Origin: Planctellipticum variicoloris
Lineage (GTDB): Bacteria > Planctomycetota > Planctomycetia > Planctomycetales > Planctomycetaceae
DNA length: 64,000 bases
NCBI RefSeq assembly: GCF_030622045.1
Contig: NZ_CP130886.1
Span: 7,076,001 to 7,140,000 of the forward strand
Direction of reading: 5' to 3'
The notes below the pieces were generated by a model. The model searched no databases. It saw only the letters and a list, made by a program, of their open reading frames with translations, and was not told where the DNA came from. Shown here one piece after another: positions 8,810 to 19,469 of this stretch. How positions within the stretch are numbered: position 1 is the stretch's first letter; every line of letters starts with the position of its first letter. A program made the translations under genes and the position numbers.

Positions 8810-9793
8810 CTAGAACTCCGACACCACTTCGCCTCCGGCCCGCGTCCCCAGGTTGCGCCAGACGTTAATGTCGAGGTTTTCGCTGACGCTCCGAACCGAG
8901 CCGTCCATCAGCAGCGAATGCACGATCCCCGTGTGGTAGCTGCGCGACGTCAGGGACCCGAACGACGACTCCGTCGCGCTGCTTCCCTCGGAAACCGCCA
9001 TAAAGTCGATATCTCGCGGCGTGCCGGCGTCATCGTATAAGCACTCCGCGTTGGGCCCGAACGTCGTGGTAAACGACATCTGAGCGGCCCGACCTTCCAC
9101 CCACTCGGTGTGGCCGGTCAGCCGGAGCGTTCCGCCAAGGCTGGCGACGCCCATCGGGCTGGTTGGTCGAGTCGGCGTCCCGCTCGTCATCCGCAGATAC
9201 GGCTGCCACGCCTTCACTTCCGAAAAGCCGATCGTATTGCTGGTCCCGTCAGTGAAATCGCGCGCTCCAGTCCGGCTGTTCGGACCGAAGGCCCCTGACC
9301 CGAACTGGTTGTTCGTCGGATTCCACAACAGCCACTCGCCGAAGTTCGCCGCATACGTGATCGGCCAGTGCGCGCCGTTGGCGCGATCGTTGACGTCGCT
9401 CGGGCAGATGAACATGGCGATGCGAATCTGAGAGACGGTCGTCTGCGCACTGTAGCCCTGGCTGAAGTCGATCAGATTATGCAGATTCGCCTGATCGACA
9501 TACGGCAGCAGCCGGGACTGAGTCGACCAGCTCCCCGGCTGGCTCGCAATGTTCGCGTAGTACGTCCCCCCCGGCGGGAACACCGTGAAGGTGTCGTGGT
9601 AGTTATGCAGCGCCAGGCCGAGCTGTTTCAGATTGTTCTTGCACTGCGTCCGTCGGGCGGCCTCTCGCGCCTGCTGCACGGCGGGCAGCAGCAACGCGAT
9701 CAGAATCGCGATGATCGCGATCACGACGAGCAGTTCAATCAACGTGAATCCGTGAGAGCGGCTGGCTGGCTTGCGGGCGGGCTGGCGCAACAT
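8810..9793 (-). CDS. DUF1559 protein with prepilin-type N-terminus
   Basis: 327 residues from the ATG at 9793, preferred over an upstream start at 9910 because AGGAA lies 8 bases before it and the type IV pilin-like signal ([21 protein letters not shown]) then falls at the usual distance. The helix is followed by [20 protein letters not shown], the conserved DUF1559 opening, and a C-terminus with a [12 protein letters not shown] motif. The family is greatly expanded in planctomycetes and is thought to form pseudopilin-like surface proteins; the function is not established. It is divergent from hemP across a Fur-box-like palindrome. Confidence 0.93.
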   Translation of the reverse strand: MLRQPARKPASRSHGFTLIELLVVIAIIAILIALLLPAVQQAREAARRTQCKNNLKQLGLALHNYHDTFTVFPPGGTYYANIASQPGSWSTQSRLLPYVDQANLHNLIDFSQGYSAQTTVSQIRIAMFICPSDVNDRANGAHWPITYAANFGEWLLWNPTNNQFGSGAFGPNSRTGARDFTDGTSNTIGFSEVKAWQPYLRMTSGTPTRPTSPMGVASLGGTLRLTGHTEWVEGRAAQMSFTTTFGPNAECLYDDAGTPRDIDFMAVSEGSSATESSFGSLTSRSYHTGIVHSLLMDGSVRSVSENLDINVWRNLGTRAGGEVVSEF

Positions 9794-9902
9794 GCGAAGG
9801 TTCCTGACGACGAGAAGGACCTGCGGACCGGCGGAAAACCGCCGGATACCGTGTCCGCGACGTGGCTGGCAGGAAGCTGGCTGGCGGGACGAACGGCGAC
9901 TC

Positions 9903-9927
9903 ATTGACATTGAGTCTCAATATCAAT
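9903..9927. promoter_or_regulatory. Fur-box-like palindrome in the DUF1559/hemP divergent region
   Basis: Two 12-base arms around a central T: ATTGACATTGAG and CTCAATATCAAT, complementary at 11 of 12 positions. It lies ~100 bp upstream of a hemP-like gene, whose homologues are classically Fur-repressed. The A/T-rich ATTGA/TCAAT pattern resembles Fur-family operators. Identity of the repressor is inference. Confidence 0.6.
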
Positions 9928-10025
9928 ATGGTAACGACATCAGCCAGCCACGCAAGCCAGCCGTCTCATTTTCTCGCCACAGCGCCTCGCGACCCAATCG
10001 GCCGAGGACGAAAAAAGGCGCAACT

Positions 10026-10214
10026 GTGCTCTCAGAAAAGACTTCCAACCCGCCGGAGACGCCGGAACCCGTCCGCGAATCCGCCGTCACCCCACCCCGA
10101 ACCGTCTCCTCGGACGACCTCTTCCAGGGGGGGCACGAGCTGCTGATCGAGCATCACGGCGAAGTCTACCGATTGCGGCTGACCAAAACCGGCAAGCTCA
10201 TTCTCAACAAATGA
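10026..10214 (+). CDS. hemP: HemP-like hemin uptake protein
   Basis: 62 residues from a GTG at 10026. The C-terminal half ([26 protein letters not shown]) matches the pattern of HemP proteins, which end with a short basic YRLRLTxxGKLILxK segment. Family members assist or regulate haem/iron-siderophore uptake. The N-terminal half is rich in Pro, Glu and Ser and probably disordered. Longer upstream in-frame starts exist but lack similarity and would run through the palindromic operator. No haem receptor or TonB gene is adjacent. A short gene of this kind is easily missed. Confidence 0.82.
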   Translation: MLSEKTSNPPETPEPVRESAVTPPRTVSSDDLFQGGHELLIEHHGEVYRLRLTKTGKLILNK

Positions 10215-10217
10215 GTG

Positions 10218-10305
10218 GTTGATCGTTGATCGTTGATCGTTGATCGTTGATCGTTGATCGTTCAGAAGAATTCGACCATCGACCATCAACGATCAACCAT
10301 CAACG
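10218..10305. repeat. Period-7 tandem tract (GTTGATC x6, then ACCATCA-type)
   Basis: Six perfect copies of GTTGATC (10218-10259), a 15-base spacer, then ACCATCG, ACCATCA, ACGATCA, ACCATCA (10275-10302). The tract begins 3 bp after the hemP stop codon and its second half encodes the last codons (ALMVDR) of the convergent App1-like gene. Confidence 0.9.
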
Positions 10306-11362
10306 CCTGGTTCAGCCGGGCCAGCGCCGCATCCCGCATCGCCTGGCCGTCCGCGTAGACATTCCAGCGCGACTCGTCCGTCCCGGCAAACGCCTTCTGC
10401 AACTTGCCGTCGCGCCGCGATTCGCCCCGAATCCCGCGGATAAAGACCCCGGCGATCTGCTCGGGGCGCTCGCGCAGGAACTGTCCGTAAATCTCCGGAT
10501 CCTGCTCCCCCGAATCCCCGAACAGCAGAAACTTCCGCCGGGGAAACGCGTCCAGAATCGGCGCAATCGCCGCCCGCTTGTGCGGCACCTGCCGCGACAT
10601 CCGCAGCTTGCGGGCCGTATCCCGGATCCGGAACCGCTTCAGGTGAAACGATCCGGGAGGAAATCCCTCCGCCTTCCAGAACTCGCTCAACGGCCCGAAG
10701 AGCTGCCACGGGCTCGCCGAGACGTAATGAAACACAGCCCCGGCCGCGTGACAGTCCCGATACAGTTCCGGCATTCCGACCACCGGTTTGAACGACCGCG
10801 CAAACGTGTTGTGGAACAGATCCCGCCGATTCGGCACGTTGCTGTGCTTGATCGTGTCGTCCACATCGGAAATCACCGAGACCCCCACCGGCTCCACAAG
10901 CTGCGCCCGCCCCACAAACTCCCGATGATCGCCCGTCGGCAGCACCGCCTGGAACTCGACCCACGGCGCCCCGCCGACGATCTCCTGCGGAAACGCACTG
11001 AGCTGGTCTTCGCTGACGGCTACCTCGCTGCGGAACAGCCCGGCCACGCCCGACTCGGTGATGACCTGCGGCCGTCCCGCGATATCGACGACGATCTGCC
11101 GTCCGTGCGGGCAGTCGAGCAGAAAGTGCCGCATCCGGTCGCGGAAGAAATCGAGGGCGCTGTGATCGACGCGCATCGCCCGCCGGAGCAGTCCCATGAC
11201 CGGCATCCGCCGCAGCCACGTCATCCGGGAATCGAAGACGACCCCCTGAATGACAATGTTCCATCCTCCTGCGGCACGCGAAGCGTACGACGGATAGAAC
11301 ACGATCTGCTCGTGCAGCGAGAGAGTCTTGCGGGGCGGATGGAACGGTCGAAACAGACTCAC
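10286..11362 (-). CDS. App1-type phosphatidate phosphatase (DUF2183)
   Basis: 358 residues from a GTG at 11362. The HAD-like catalytic motif VISDVDDTIKHSNV lies near residue 165 (DxDxT). YVSASPWQLF and, further on, LLFGDSGEQDPEIY supply the remaining phosphatase motifs of the App1 catalytic domain. The N-terminal ~150 residues resemble the usual App1 N-terminal domain. Yeast App1 removes the phosphate of phosphatidate; in bacteria the substrate is unproven. The C-terminal codons lie inside a period-7 DNA tract. Confidence 0.88.
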   Translation of the reverse strand: MSLFRPFHPPRKTLSLHEQIVFYPSYASRAAGGWNIVIQGVVFDSRMTWLRRMPVMGLLRRAMRVDHSALDFFRDRMRHFLLDCPHGRQIVVDIAGRPQVITESGVAGLFRSEVAVSEDQLSAFPQEIVGGAPWVEFQAVLPTGDHREFVGRAQLVEPVGVSVISDVDDTIKHSNVPNRRDLFHNTFARSFKPVVGMPELYRDCHAAGAVFHYVSASPWQLFGPLSEFWKAEGFPPGSFHLKRFRIRDTARKLRMSRQVPHKRAAIAPILDAFPRRKFLLFGDSGEQDPEIYGQFLRERPEQIAGVFIRGIRGESRRDGKLQKAFAGTDESRWNVYADGQAMRDAALARLNQALMVDR

Positions 11363-11415
11363 GCAATCATTCCCGAATCAGTCAGAAGCAGTGGCCGCGG
11401 AGCGCTCAGGCCGGT

Positions 11416-12216
11416 TCAGACGTCCGCAACAGGCTCCAGCGCCTGCCGCTGCCGCCGGCCCGCCTCCCGCACCCGACCGTCGTCCCAGACCTCCAGCGGC
11501 GAATACCGCGGGTGCCGCGACTCCTTGCAGGGATCGTTATGCCGCGTGTTGTAACAGGCGATAAAGGCCCACCGCGGTTGGTCGCTCGTATTCTGGTCCG
11601 AGCGATGCAGCACGTTGGAGTGAAAGAAAATCGCGGAGCCCGGCTCAAGCTCGCAATAGACCAGTGCCAGCCGCTGCAGCACGGCCTGCACCCGCTCCGG
11701 ATCCGCCCCGGTCTGTTCGCCCACCTTCCCGTGGTCGATCCGTCCCAGCAGATGCGAACCGGGAACGACCTGCAGACAGCCGTTCTCGCGCGTCGCCCGG
11801 TCGACCGCGATCATGCAGCTTCCCATGTCCGGGAACAGACAGCCATTGTTGTACCAGTAGCCGTAATCCTGGTGCCACGCCCACGCCCCGCCGACGCGGG
11901 CTTCCTTGAGAATCATCTTATGGTGATAATGGTAGACTTCGTCCCCCAGCAGCCGCTGCATCGTCGAGACGATCCGCCGGCTGCGAACCAGCGCACCGTA
12001 GATCGTGTCTTCCGGCAGGTCGTTCCGCACCACCAGCTTGACCGCCCCCCCTTCGCCATCCGCCCGGCTCCCCGCCTCCTGCTGCAGCGCATGGTCGGCG
12101 CGGGCGATGTCCCGCAGCAGCGAGATCTCCTCGGCGTCGAGCAGGTTCTCCACGACCACATAACCGTCGGCCGCGAAACGGGCGACGTCGGCGTCGGACA
12201 GCGGCAGGCGGCTCAT
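11416..12216 (-). CDS. Phytanoyl-CoA dioxygenase (PhyH) family protein
   Basis: About 266 residues. The non-haem iron triad is visible: His and Asp in WHQDYGYWYNN (near 115-118) and a distal His in NVLHRSDQN, with Arg of PRWAFIACYN as the probable 2-oxoglutarate ligand. The enzyme hydroxylates a small organic substrate using 2-oxoglutarate and oxygen; the substrate is unknown. The start at 12216 (MSRLPL) was chosen because family similarity begins there; another ATG lies at 12225 and no strong ribosome site separates them. Confidence 0.88.
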   Translation of the reverse strand: MSRLPLSDADVARFAADGYVVVENLLDAEEISLLRDIARADHALQQEAGSRADGEGGAVKLVVRNDLPEDTIYGALVRSRRIVSTMQRLLGDEVYHYHHKMILKEARVGGAWAWHQDYGYWYNNGCLFPDMGSCMIAVDRATRENGCLQVVPGSHLLGRIDHGKVGEQTGADPERVQAVLQRLALVYCELEPGSAIFFHSNVLHRSDQNTSDQPRWAFIACYNTRHNDPCKESRHPRYSPLEVWDDGRVREAGRRQRQALEPVADV

Positions 12217-12402
12217 CGGGGGCATTCCGGGACGACGCAGGCAACGATTGCGGGACGACCCCCGCAATCTGAGACTGTACCGAAATCTCCCGAAACCGGG
12301 TAGATCGGCGGCAAAGCCCACGAATTGCGCCGCCGAACGTGTCAGACTGTCAACAGACACCAGTTCTGTGGAAGTCCTTGCTTGTACTTGCGGAGAGTTT
12401 CA

Positions 12403-13164
12403 ATGCCGGAAAATGTCACTCAGCGGTTCTCAAATCGAGTGGACGACTACGTCCGGGCACGGCCGGGATACCCGGCCGAGTTCGTCGACACGCTGGAACA
12501 GGAAGCCGGACTGACGGCAGGCGCCCTCGTCGCCGATCTGGGGGCCGGGACCGGCATCTCCTCCGAACTGTTCCTCGAACGCGGCTATCCCGTCATTGCC
12601 ATCGAGCCGAACGCCGCCATGCGGCAGGCCGCCGAGGAACGACTGAGCGGCGGCCCCGGCTACACCTCCCTGGACGGCACCGCGGAAGCCACCGGACTCC
12701 CTGACACTTCGGTTGACCTGATCCTCGCCGCGCAGGCCTTCCACTGGTTCAATCAGCCCGCCGCGAAACAGGAATTCACCCGCATCCTGCGCCCCGACGG
12801 CGTCGTCGCCCTGCTCTGGAACTCACGCCTGACAGACGCCACGCCGTTTCTCCAGGACTACGAAGCCCTGCTCCAGGAGTTCGGCACCGACTACCAGCAG
12901 GTCAACCACCAGCAGTACGACACCCCCGTCGTGCAGGCGTTCTATGCGCCGCGACCCGTCGAAAGACGAGTCTTTCCCAACACGCAGCGCCTCGACCGCG
13001 ACGGTCTGCGCAGCCGGCTCCTCTCCTCCTCTTACGTCCCGCCGGCCGAAGATCCCCGCTCCCGCCCGATGCTCGACCGGCTCGATCAGACCTTCGATCG
13101 CCACGCGCAACACGGCGTCGTCGAACTGAAGTACGAAACGGTACTTTTCTTCGGACGATGGTAA
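12403..13164 (+). CDS. SAM-dependent class I methyltransferase
   Basis: 253 residues from the ATG at 12403, which has GGAGAG about 7 bases upstream. The SAM-binding motif I VADLGAGTGISS lies near residue 45, motif II as VIAIEPN, and DLILAAQAFHWF is motif IV, a combination typical of the methyltransferase type 11 group. The substrate cannot be deduced. The gene is divergent from the PhyH-type dioxygenase and followed 40 bp later by a TPR protein on the same strand. Confidence 0.9.
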   Translation: MPENVTQRFSNRVDDYVRARPGYPAEFVDTLEQEAGLTAGALVADLGAGTGISSELFLERGYPVIAIEPNAAMRQAAEERLSGGPGYTSLDGTAEATGLPDTSVDLILAAQAFHWFNQPAAKQEFTRILRPDGVVALLWNSRLTDATPFLQDYEALLQEFGTDYQQVNHQQYDTPVVQAFYAPRPVERRVFPNTQRLDRDGLRSRLLSSSYVPPAEDPRSRPMLDRLDQTFDRHAQHGVVELKYETVLFFGRW

Positions 13165-13204
13165 ACTGACGGCGACCAAGTCCTCCGGAGTTTGAGGTCC
13201 CGGG

Positions 13205-13989
13205 ATGACCTGCTGGCTGCTCTGCGATGCTCCACTGCCGCTGTCCGTCTTCACCGCCGCGCTGGCGTACGGGCTGCCCCTGCTGGCCTTCGCGTACTTC
13301 CTCTTCTGGCTGTGGATGCTGGTCCATTGCATCGTCTACGAGCCCGACAAGTTCTTCTGGGTCTGGCTCCTGCTCATCGCCTGGTTTCCCGGCGCAATCA
13401 TCTACGCCGTCATGCGCTACTTCCCCGCCAGGGAGTTCGTCGGACCGCGCTGGCTGCGACGCTCCTTTCGCGGCCGGGAACTGCGACGACTCGAAATCGC
13501 CACGCAGCAGATCGGCAACGCCCACCAGTTCGTCGTCTACGGCGACGCGCTGCGGGAACTGGGGCTGACGTCTCAGGCGCGCGCCGCATATGCCGACGCT
13601 CTGCAGAAAGATCCGAAGCTGCTTCCAGCACTGTGGGGTGCGGCCCAGGTTGCTGTCGCCGAGAAGAAACCGGCGGAGGTCCGGGATCTGACGCAGCGCG
13701 TGCTCGAAATCGACCCGCAGTACAAATTCGGCGACGTTTCCCTGGCGTACGGACGAGCGCTGGAAGACCTCGGCGAGACCGCCGCCGCCCGCGAGCACTT
13801 CGCCCGGCACGTCAGCCGCTGGCGACATCCCGAGGCCGTCTACCGGCTGGCAACCCTCTACGAGGCCGCCGGCGACCGACACGCCGCCCGCGAACAGGCC
13901 CAGGCGCTGCTCCGCGACCTGGCCACGTGCCCGGCCGCCATCGCCCGCAAACACGGCCGCTGGCAAAGCCGGGCGAGGCAGTTGCTGAA

Positions 13990-13996
<7 letters not shown>
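13205..13996 (+). CDS. Membrane-anchored TPR protein
   Basis: 263 residues. Two transmembrane helices (residues ~15-42 and ~48-68: LPLLAFAYFLFWLWMLV, FFWVWLLLIAWFPGAIIYAVM) resemble the phospholipase D N-terminal membrane module. The cytoplasmic part holds about four tetratricopeptide units (ALRELGLTSQARAAYADALQ, ALEDLGETAAAREHFARH). It is probably a scaffold for protein interactions. GAGG sits 7 bases before the ATG. The stop codon lies inside a period-7 tract. Confidence 0.8.
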
Positions 13997-15088
<1,092 letters not shown>

Positions 15089-15334
15089 GAGCAACATCCG
15101 TCCGACCAGTCGGCCAGACCTTTCGTCCAGAGAGCCTTCAAACGCATCAACGCCCGCAGATCCAACGGGCTGCCTGCCCTGCAGACAATCCAGCGACAAC
15201 GCGGGTTCACCGGCAGCCATTGTAGGCCATTTCGCGCCCGGAGCGAGCGCAGGGGACGGGACGAGAGGTGGCGAGCAGAATTCGGCAGGTCTGCCGGAAT
15301 GTGTTGACGAGAGCACAATGCGGCAGGCTCCCGC

Positions 15335-16740
15335 CCAATCTCGTTCGGCACGGTGCTTGCATAATCTATGGCGGCTGGGGGAAGGCGGCGAGGAGTTCTT
15401 CGTCGTCGGCCCAGCCGGTCATGTAGAGACAGACCATTTCATACGCTCGACGCGACAGGTTGCCTCCCGTCGCCAGGGCCAGGAGCAGCCCGGCGAGCAG
15501 CGAACAGTAGAGCTGGATCTCCACGCCCCGCGTCTTCGCCGAGAGCAGTTGCTGGCAGCCCAGCACCTGCTTCAGAAACCGGAAGAACAGCTCGATCTGC
15601 CACCGGCATTCATAGATTAGCACCACCTGTTCGGCCGGGAGATCCAGCAGCGTCGTGGCCAGGATCAGGCCTTCCCGCCCGGTCTGGTCGCTGCGAAGCC
15701 GCCCCTGCCTTGCCGAACTTGGTCGACCGGGCACTGGCTCGACGGTGATCCGCCGCACGACGTGATTGGTTCTTGCGGGACTGGCTCCGCTGCCGCCGCC
15801 CAGCGCGATCAGTTCATCCGCCACGACCCCCGCGGCGCGATCGGCTTCGGTGAGCGCGGGGAGTTGAACCGCATGACCGTTCGCGTCGTTGACCGGTCCC
15901 TCGACCACGCGACCGTCCCCGCGATTGAGCCGGCAGACGTAGTCGCAGCGGGCTTCGACCAGTTCGTTGAACACCACGGCCGAGCGATAGCCCCGGTCCA
16001 GAATATAAAGGTCTCCCGGCGCACCGGCGGGTTGCGGTTCGCGGGCCTGGATCTGCTGGAGCGTGACGGCGCGCTCGGAGTGCGGCCCTTTGGCCGGCTC
16101 CTCGGTGAGGGTCGAGGCCACGACCCTCTGGTCGTGAATGCGAAGCTGGGTGTGCAGCCGCCACTGGCCTTGAGAACCGCGTCCCAGCCGGGCGGCGATC
16201 TGCGGCAAGGCCGACAGCACGGTCCCGTCGACGGCGACGAGACGTTCGACGATCGGGTTGGGAAGGCGTCCCAGCCGACCGCTGCGGCTCACGCGGAACT
16301 GATGCCGGGCGAACTGGCGGCGGAGTTCGTGAACGAGTCCTTCCAGGAGCGAGGGATCGAAGACGGACGAGGCCTCGGAGAAGGCCCCGGCCGAGACCTT
16401 TTGCCCGCCGGCGAGCTGTTGGACCTTTTTCAGTCCCGAGGCTGCGACGAGCGCCCGGGCGGACTTGAGAACGGGGTTGAAGAAGCCGATCAGGAGGAGC
16501 GCGGCATACTGGCTGTAGAACAGCTGCCGGTTGCGAGCGGTGTCGCGTTCTGTCCCGCAGGGAGCCAATCGTTGCAGCAGCGGAAAGATGCGCCGCAGCA
16601 GGACGGTCCCGGCCAAAGGACCAATCAGCTCCCGCCGCTCCTCCTCCGTCAGCCCCTTCTCCGCCATCGCCACTCCCTCCGCAGGGAGAAAGACTACAAT
16701 CTCAATCGGCCTGCGCAAAAAGCGTGCCGAACGAGATTGG
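15335..16740 (-). mobile_element. IS4-family insertion sequence, copy 2
   Basis: 1406 bp, bounded by the same perfect 18-bp inverted repeats as copy 1 and flanked by an 8-bp direct repeat GCTCCCGC (15327-15334 and 16741-16748), the target duplication. Removing the element and one repeat restores a palindrome with arms CGGCAGGC and GCCTGCCG around TCCC, so it inserted across the loop of a hairpin. Near-identity to copy 1 indicates recent movement. Confidence 0.95.
15366..16667 (-). CDS. IS4-family DDE transposase, copy 2
   Basis: 433 residues from the ATG at 16667 with a GGAGG ribosome site. Same catalytic features as copy 1, including the Y-x2-R-x3-E-x6-K signature. The frame also extends upstream through the element end to 16826, but that extension would run through the terminal repeat and is not part of the protein. 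No frameshift or stop is seen, so it is probably functional. Confidence 0.95.
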   Translation of the reverse strand: MAEKGLTEEERRELIGPLAGTVLLRRIFPLLQRLAPCGTERDTARNRQLFYSQYAALLLIGFFNPVLKSARALVAASGLKKVQQLAGGQKVSAGAFSEASSVFDPSLLEGLVHELRRQFARHQFRVSRSGRLGRLPNPIVERLVAVDGTVLSALPQIAARLGRGSQGQWRLHTQLRIHDQRVVASTLTEEPAKGPHSERAVTLQQIQAREPQPAGAPGDLYILDRGYRSAVVFNELVEARCDYVCRLNRGDGRVVEGPVNDANGHAVQLPALTEADRAAGVVADELIALGGGSGASPARTNHVVRRITVEPVPGRPSSARQGRLRSDQTGREGLILATTLLDLPAEQVVLIYECRWQIELFFRFLKQVLGCQQLLSAKTRGVEIQLYCSLLAGLLLALATGGNLSRRAYEMVCLYMTGWADDEELLAAFPQPP

Positions 16741-16782
16741 GCTCCCGCCTGCCGATGTGCGGGCGGCCACGCCTTCTCCTCA

Positions 16783-16810
16783 CGACCCACTAACCACCAT
16801 CCACTCCTCC
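16783..16810. repeat. Short period-7 tract next to IS4 copy 2
   Basis: Heptads CGACCCA, CTAACCA, CCATCCA, CTCCTCC. The same words occur in the heptad tracts at the outer ends of the inverted-repeat arms around IS4 copy 1. The tract lies just beyond the stop codon of the downstream J-like gene. Confidence 0.7.
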
Positions 16811-16829
16811 CCCCAGCGTGCCGCAACCT

Positions 16830-18506
16830 CTATGCGGCGTATTGCAGGGCGGTGGCGTAGAAGGCGAGGCCGAAATCGCCCTGACTGTAACGCAGCAGCC
16901 AGGAGCAGAGCTGCAGGCGTTCGTCGTAGCGGTCGGTCATCAGGTCTCGCGCGTCGCCGAATCGCAGCCGGGTCTGCTGGAGGTAGTTGGCGAATTCCGG
17001 TCGCCAGATTTTGGCGTAAATCTTCCGGCCCTTTCGCCGGCAGTATCCGTGCCACCAGGGGGCGACGATGCGGTTGAAGATCAGCCGTCCGCCTTGCCAG
17101 GCGGCCAGTCCGCTTACCGCAGTCTCGAACAGGACGACAAACGACGACGACGTGGGCCAGACCAGATAGATCACGCTGAAGGCCAGAACGAAGACGACGG
17201 CGCTGGCTGCGACTTGCGAGAAACCGACGCCGAGGCTGAGGACGTCCCAGACCTGTCCGCCGAGCGAGCCGTTGCCGCGGACCTCCATCGCCTCCAGCCA
17301 CTTGCGCATGGAGCGTTTTCGTTTCGGCTGCAGTTCTTCGTCGGGTCGGCTCAGCCCCAGCCGGCCGCTGACTTCCGCCTCGATCCAGCACCAGGTCTGC
17401 CAGACGACGGCGCAGGACTGGTCGTCGTCATCATCGAACGGGAACGCCGCCAGCACTTCGTCGGCGTCGGAGGCGGCGCGGAGCTGGAATGTCAGAAACG
17501 CCCGCTCGACCGCGGCGTCGTCCTCTTCGCAGTAGACTCTGATGACCCGGTCGACAGCCGCCCGGAGGGAAGAGCCGTCCAGAAACTGATCGCGCTGCTC
17601 GCGGTAGGTGCGGAGCACCATCAGGACTTCCAGGTCCCACTCCAGGCGATGGGGCAATTCGCCCGCCGCATCGTCGAGGAGTGCAAAGCCGGCGGCGAGC
17701 CAGTCGTCATCGGCCCGCCAGAGAGCCTTCCGCAGCAGGTGCAGATAGAACGTATTGCGTCCCAGGACCTCGTGAACGGGCTGCCGGGATTCGCACTCTT
17801 TCAATGTTTCACGGAAGGTCTTGAAGGTCGCCGACTTCAGCAGCACGTCCCAGACGGGTTCCGTCAGGAAGTAGAAGCGGTCCCCCTGGACGACCTGCGA
17901 AACGGCGATGAGAACTTTGCTGATTGCGTCGGGGGGCAGCGCCGTCCGGAGCGATTCGTAGAGCAGATGAAACAGAGCCGGATCGCGGGGATGCTCCTTG
18001 AGACCGGCGAGCACCCATTTCAGCAGCCGGAGGTCATCTGCGTCGGGGAGCGCATCGCCGATCAGCGCCAGGCAGAAGTAGTCGTAGGGCGACTTCGAGG
18101 GTTTGCGTTTGAGTTCGTCCAAGAGCGTCTGCGGCGACTCGTGTTCGAGACGAACATGCAAAGGGGGCGACGCGGGAGGGGGAGCGGGCCGGGCTTCCGG
18201 CCGGGTCGGACGAACATCCGGACCGGCTGAGGGTGGCGTCGTCTCCGCGGCGGGGTTCCAGCGATAGGGCTGGACGGCCGGACCTCGGGGTTCGCGGGCT
18301 CCGTAGCGCAGCTCCTGGTCGAGGGCTTCGTAGGCCGCCCGGATGCGCTGGAACTCCTCGGGGAATTTCTCAGGCTTGAACTGTTTGAGATACCGGTTAT
18401 AGGCCCGTTTGAGGACGGTGCGGTCGTAGCCGGATTCGAGTCCGAAGAAGCCTTCCGGATCATGGGGAAGCAACTCCCAGCGCGGCGAATCGGCGGGTTC
18501 GTTCAT
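16830..18506 (-). CDS. J-like domain protein without HPD, membrane-associated
   Basis: 558 residues. An N-terminal ~70-residue segment (YDRTVLKRAYNRYLKQFKPEKFPEEFQRIRAAYEAL, quoted in part) has the helix pattern of a J domain, but the HPD tripeptide needed to stimulate Hsp70 is replaced by FKPEK-type residues. A Pro-rich linker (~75-115), a long helical region and two hydrophobic segments near 430-480 (SQVAASAVVFVLAFSVIYL; SSFVVLFETAVSGLAAW) follow. It is the last gene of a three-gene minus-strand run with a DnaK paralogue, so it probably binds that Hsp70 or its clients at the membrane without acting as a standard co-chaperone. Function is inferred. Confidence 0.7.
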   Translation of the reverse strand: MNEPADSPRWELLPHDPEGFFGLESGYDRTVLKRAYNRYLKQFKPEKFPEEFQRIRAAYEALDQELRYGAREPRGPAVQPYRWNPAAETTPPSAGPDVRPTRPEARPAPPPASPPLHVRLEHESPQTLLDELKRKPSKSPYDYFCLALIGDALPDADDLRLLKWVLAGLKEHPRDPALFHLLYESLRTALPPDAISKVLIAVSQVVQGDRFYFLTEPVWDVLLKSATFKTFRETLKECESRQPVHEVLGRNTFYLHLLRKALWRADDDWLAAGFALLDDAAGELPHRLEWDLEVLMVLRTYREQRDQFLDGSSLRAAVDRVIRVYCEEDDAAVERAFLTFQLRAASDADEVLAAFPFDDDDDQSCAVVWQTWCWIEAEVSGRLGLSRPDEELQPKRKRSMRKWLEAMEVRGNGSLGGQVWDVLSLGVGFSQVAASAVVFVLAFSVIYLVWPTSSSFVVLFETAVSGLAAWQGGRLIFNRIVAPWWHGYCRRKGRKIYAKIWRPEFANYLQQTRLRFGDARDLMTDRYDERLQLCSWLLRYSQGDFGLAFYATALQYAA

Positions 18507-18557
18507 CGGCGAAGAGATCTCTGGTCGGACTGCAAGAGGGGGTTCGGACGGACGACG

Positions 18558-19469
18558 TCATGGATTCGCAGGAGGGAGCCGGAAAGGGGGGACCGCCCCT
18601 CGGCCATCCGGAAGTCCGAACTGTCGGCCCCGTTGCTGTTCCTGTTGTCGGCGGACCTGTTCCATGATCTTCTGCATGGTCTCGGACCGGTTCTGGCCGG
18701 GGATGGGCTGCGGTGTGAAGAGTTGCTGCGAGTCGGCCGGTCGGGAAAGGGCCGCGGGGCGATTCCGGTCCTGGCCCGACTTGGGATTCAGCACTGCCAG
18801 CACCACCGAGACCAGCACCGGAATCAGGAACCAGACGTAGCGCAGCGGAGACGTTCCCGAGGTTTGTCCCTGTTCCAGCGGTCTTCGCACCCAGCGCGAC
18901 GCGCGTTCGCGGCGCAGCAGGTCGAACCAGTCTTCCTCGAGCTGGTAGATCTCAGGCAGTTCGCGTTCCAGCAGCGCCAGCATCTTGAGGGCTCGCTTCC
19001 GCGCCCCGGCCTCGGCGAATGAATCCTGAACCGCTTCCTTCAGCGGGCCGGCATCGCGCGGAGAGACGACAAGGATCTGTTTGAGTCGGCTGAACAAGTC
19101 GGGGTCGAACCTGGGGACCTCCGCCAGCCCGGGAAAGTCCTGGCGATGGGAGGCCAGGACTTTGAGTCGCTGGGCTGCCTTGCGCAGATCGGGAAACTGC
19201 TTGAGCGGCAGCGCGTCGAGGGTCTGCTGCAGAACGGTGAGACGTTCCTTCCAGAACTGCTCCCGCACCTGCTGCAGTCCGTCCACCGCCTGCTGCCGCA
19301 GCTCGCGTGCATCGACCTCCGTCACGGTGCGCGCCGTCGGAGTCTTGATCCGGCGGTAGCGATTGCGCAACGCCAGGATCTCCTCCGCACGCTGCAGCGG
19401 GTTCATCTGCAGGACGGTTCGGAGGTAGGCGCTCCGTTCGGCGTCAGTTCTCGGCGTCGGGTTGTTCAC
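18558..19469 (-). CDS. Conserved-type helical protein with one membrane helix, between hsp70 and J-like genes
   Basis: 303 residues from a GTG at 19469, overlapping the end of the DnaK-like gene by 26 bp, which suggests translational coupling. The first ~210 residues are strongly helical and charged; a single membrane segment ([17 protein letters not shown]) lies near 215-232, followed by a low-complexity tail rich in Gln, Arg and Pro. I do not recognise a family. Its position implies that it belongs to a membrane-associated chaperone unit with its neighbours. Confidence 0.7.
   Translation of the reverse strand: MNNPTPRTDAERSAYLRTVLQMNPLQRAEEILALRNRYRRIKTPTARTVTEVDARELRQQAVDGLQQVREQFWKERLTVLQQTLDALPLKQFPDLRKAAQRLKVLASHRQDFPGLAEVPRFDPDLFSRLKQILVVSPRDAGPLKEAVQDSFAEAGARKRALKMLALLERELPEIYQLEEDWFDLLRRERASRWVRRPLEQGQTSGTSPLRYVWFLIPVLVSVVLAVLNPKSGQDRNRPAALSRPADSQQLFTPQPIPGQNRSETMQKIMEQVRRQQEQQRGRQFGLPDGRGAVPPFRLPPANP

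Noticed and set aside
10218-10259. Possible CRISPR array
   Set aside because: The unit is only 7 bp, with no spacers and no cas genes nearby; it is a simple tandem tract.
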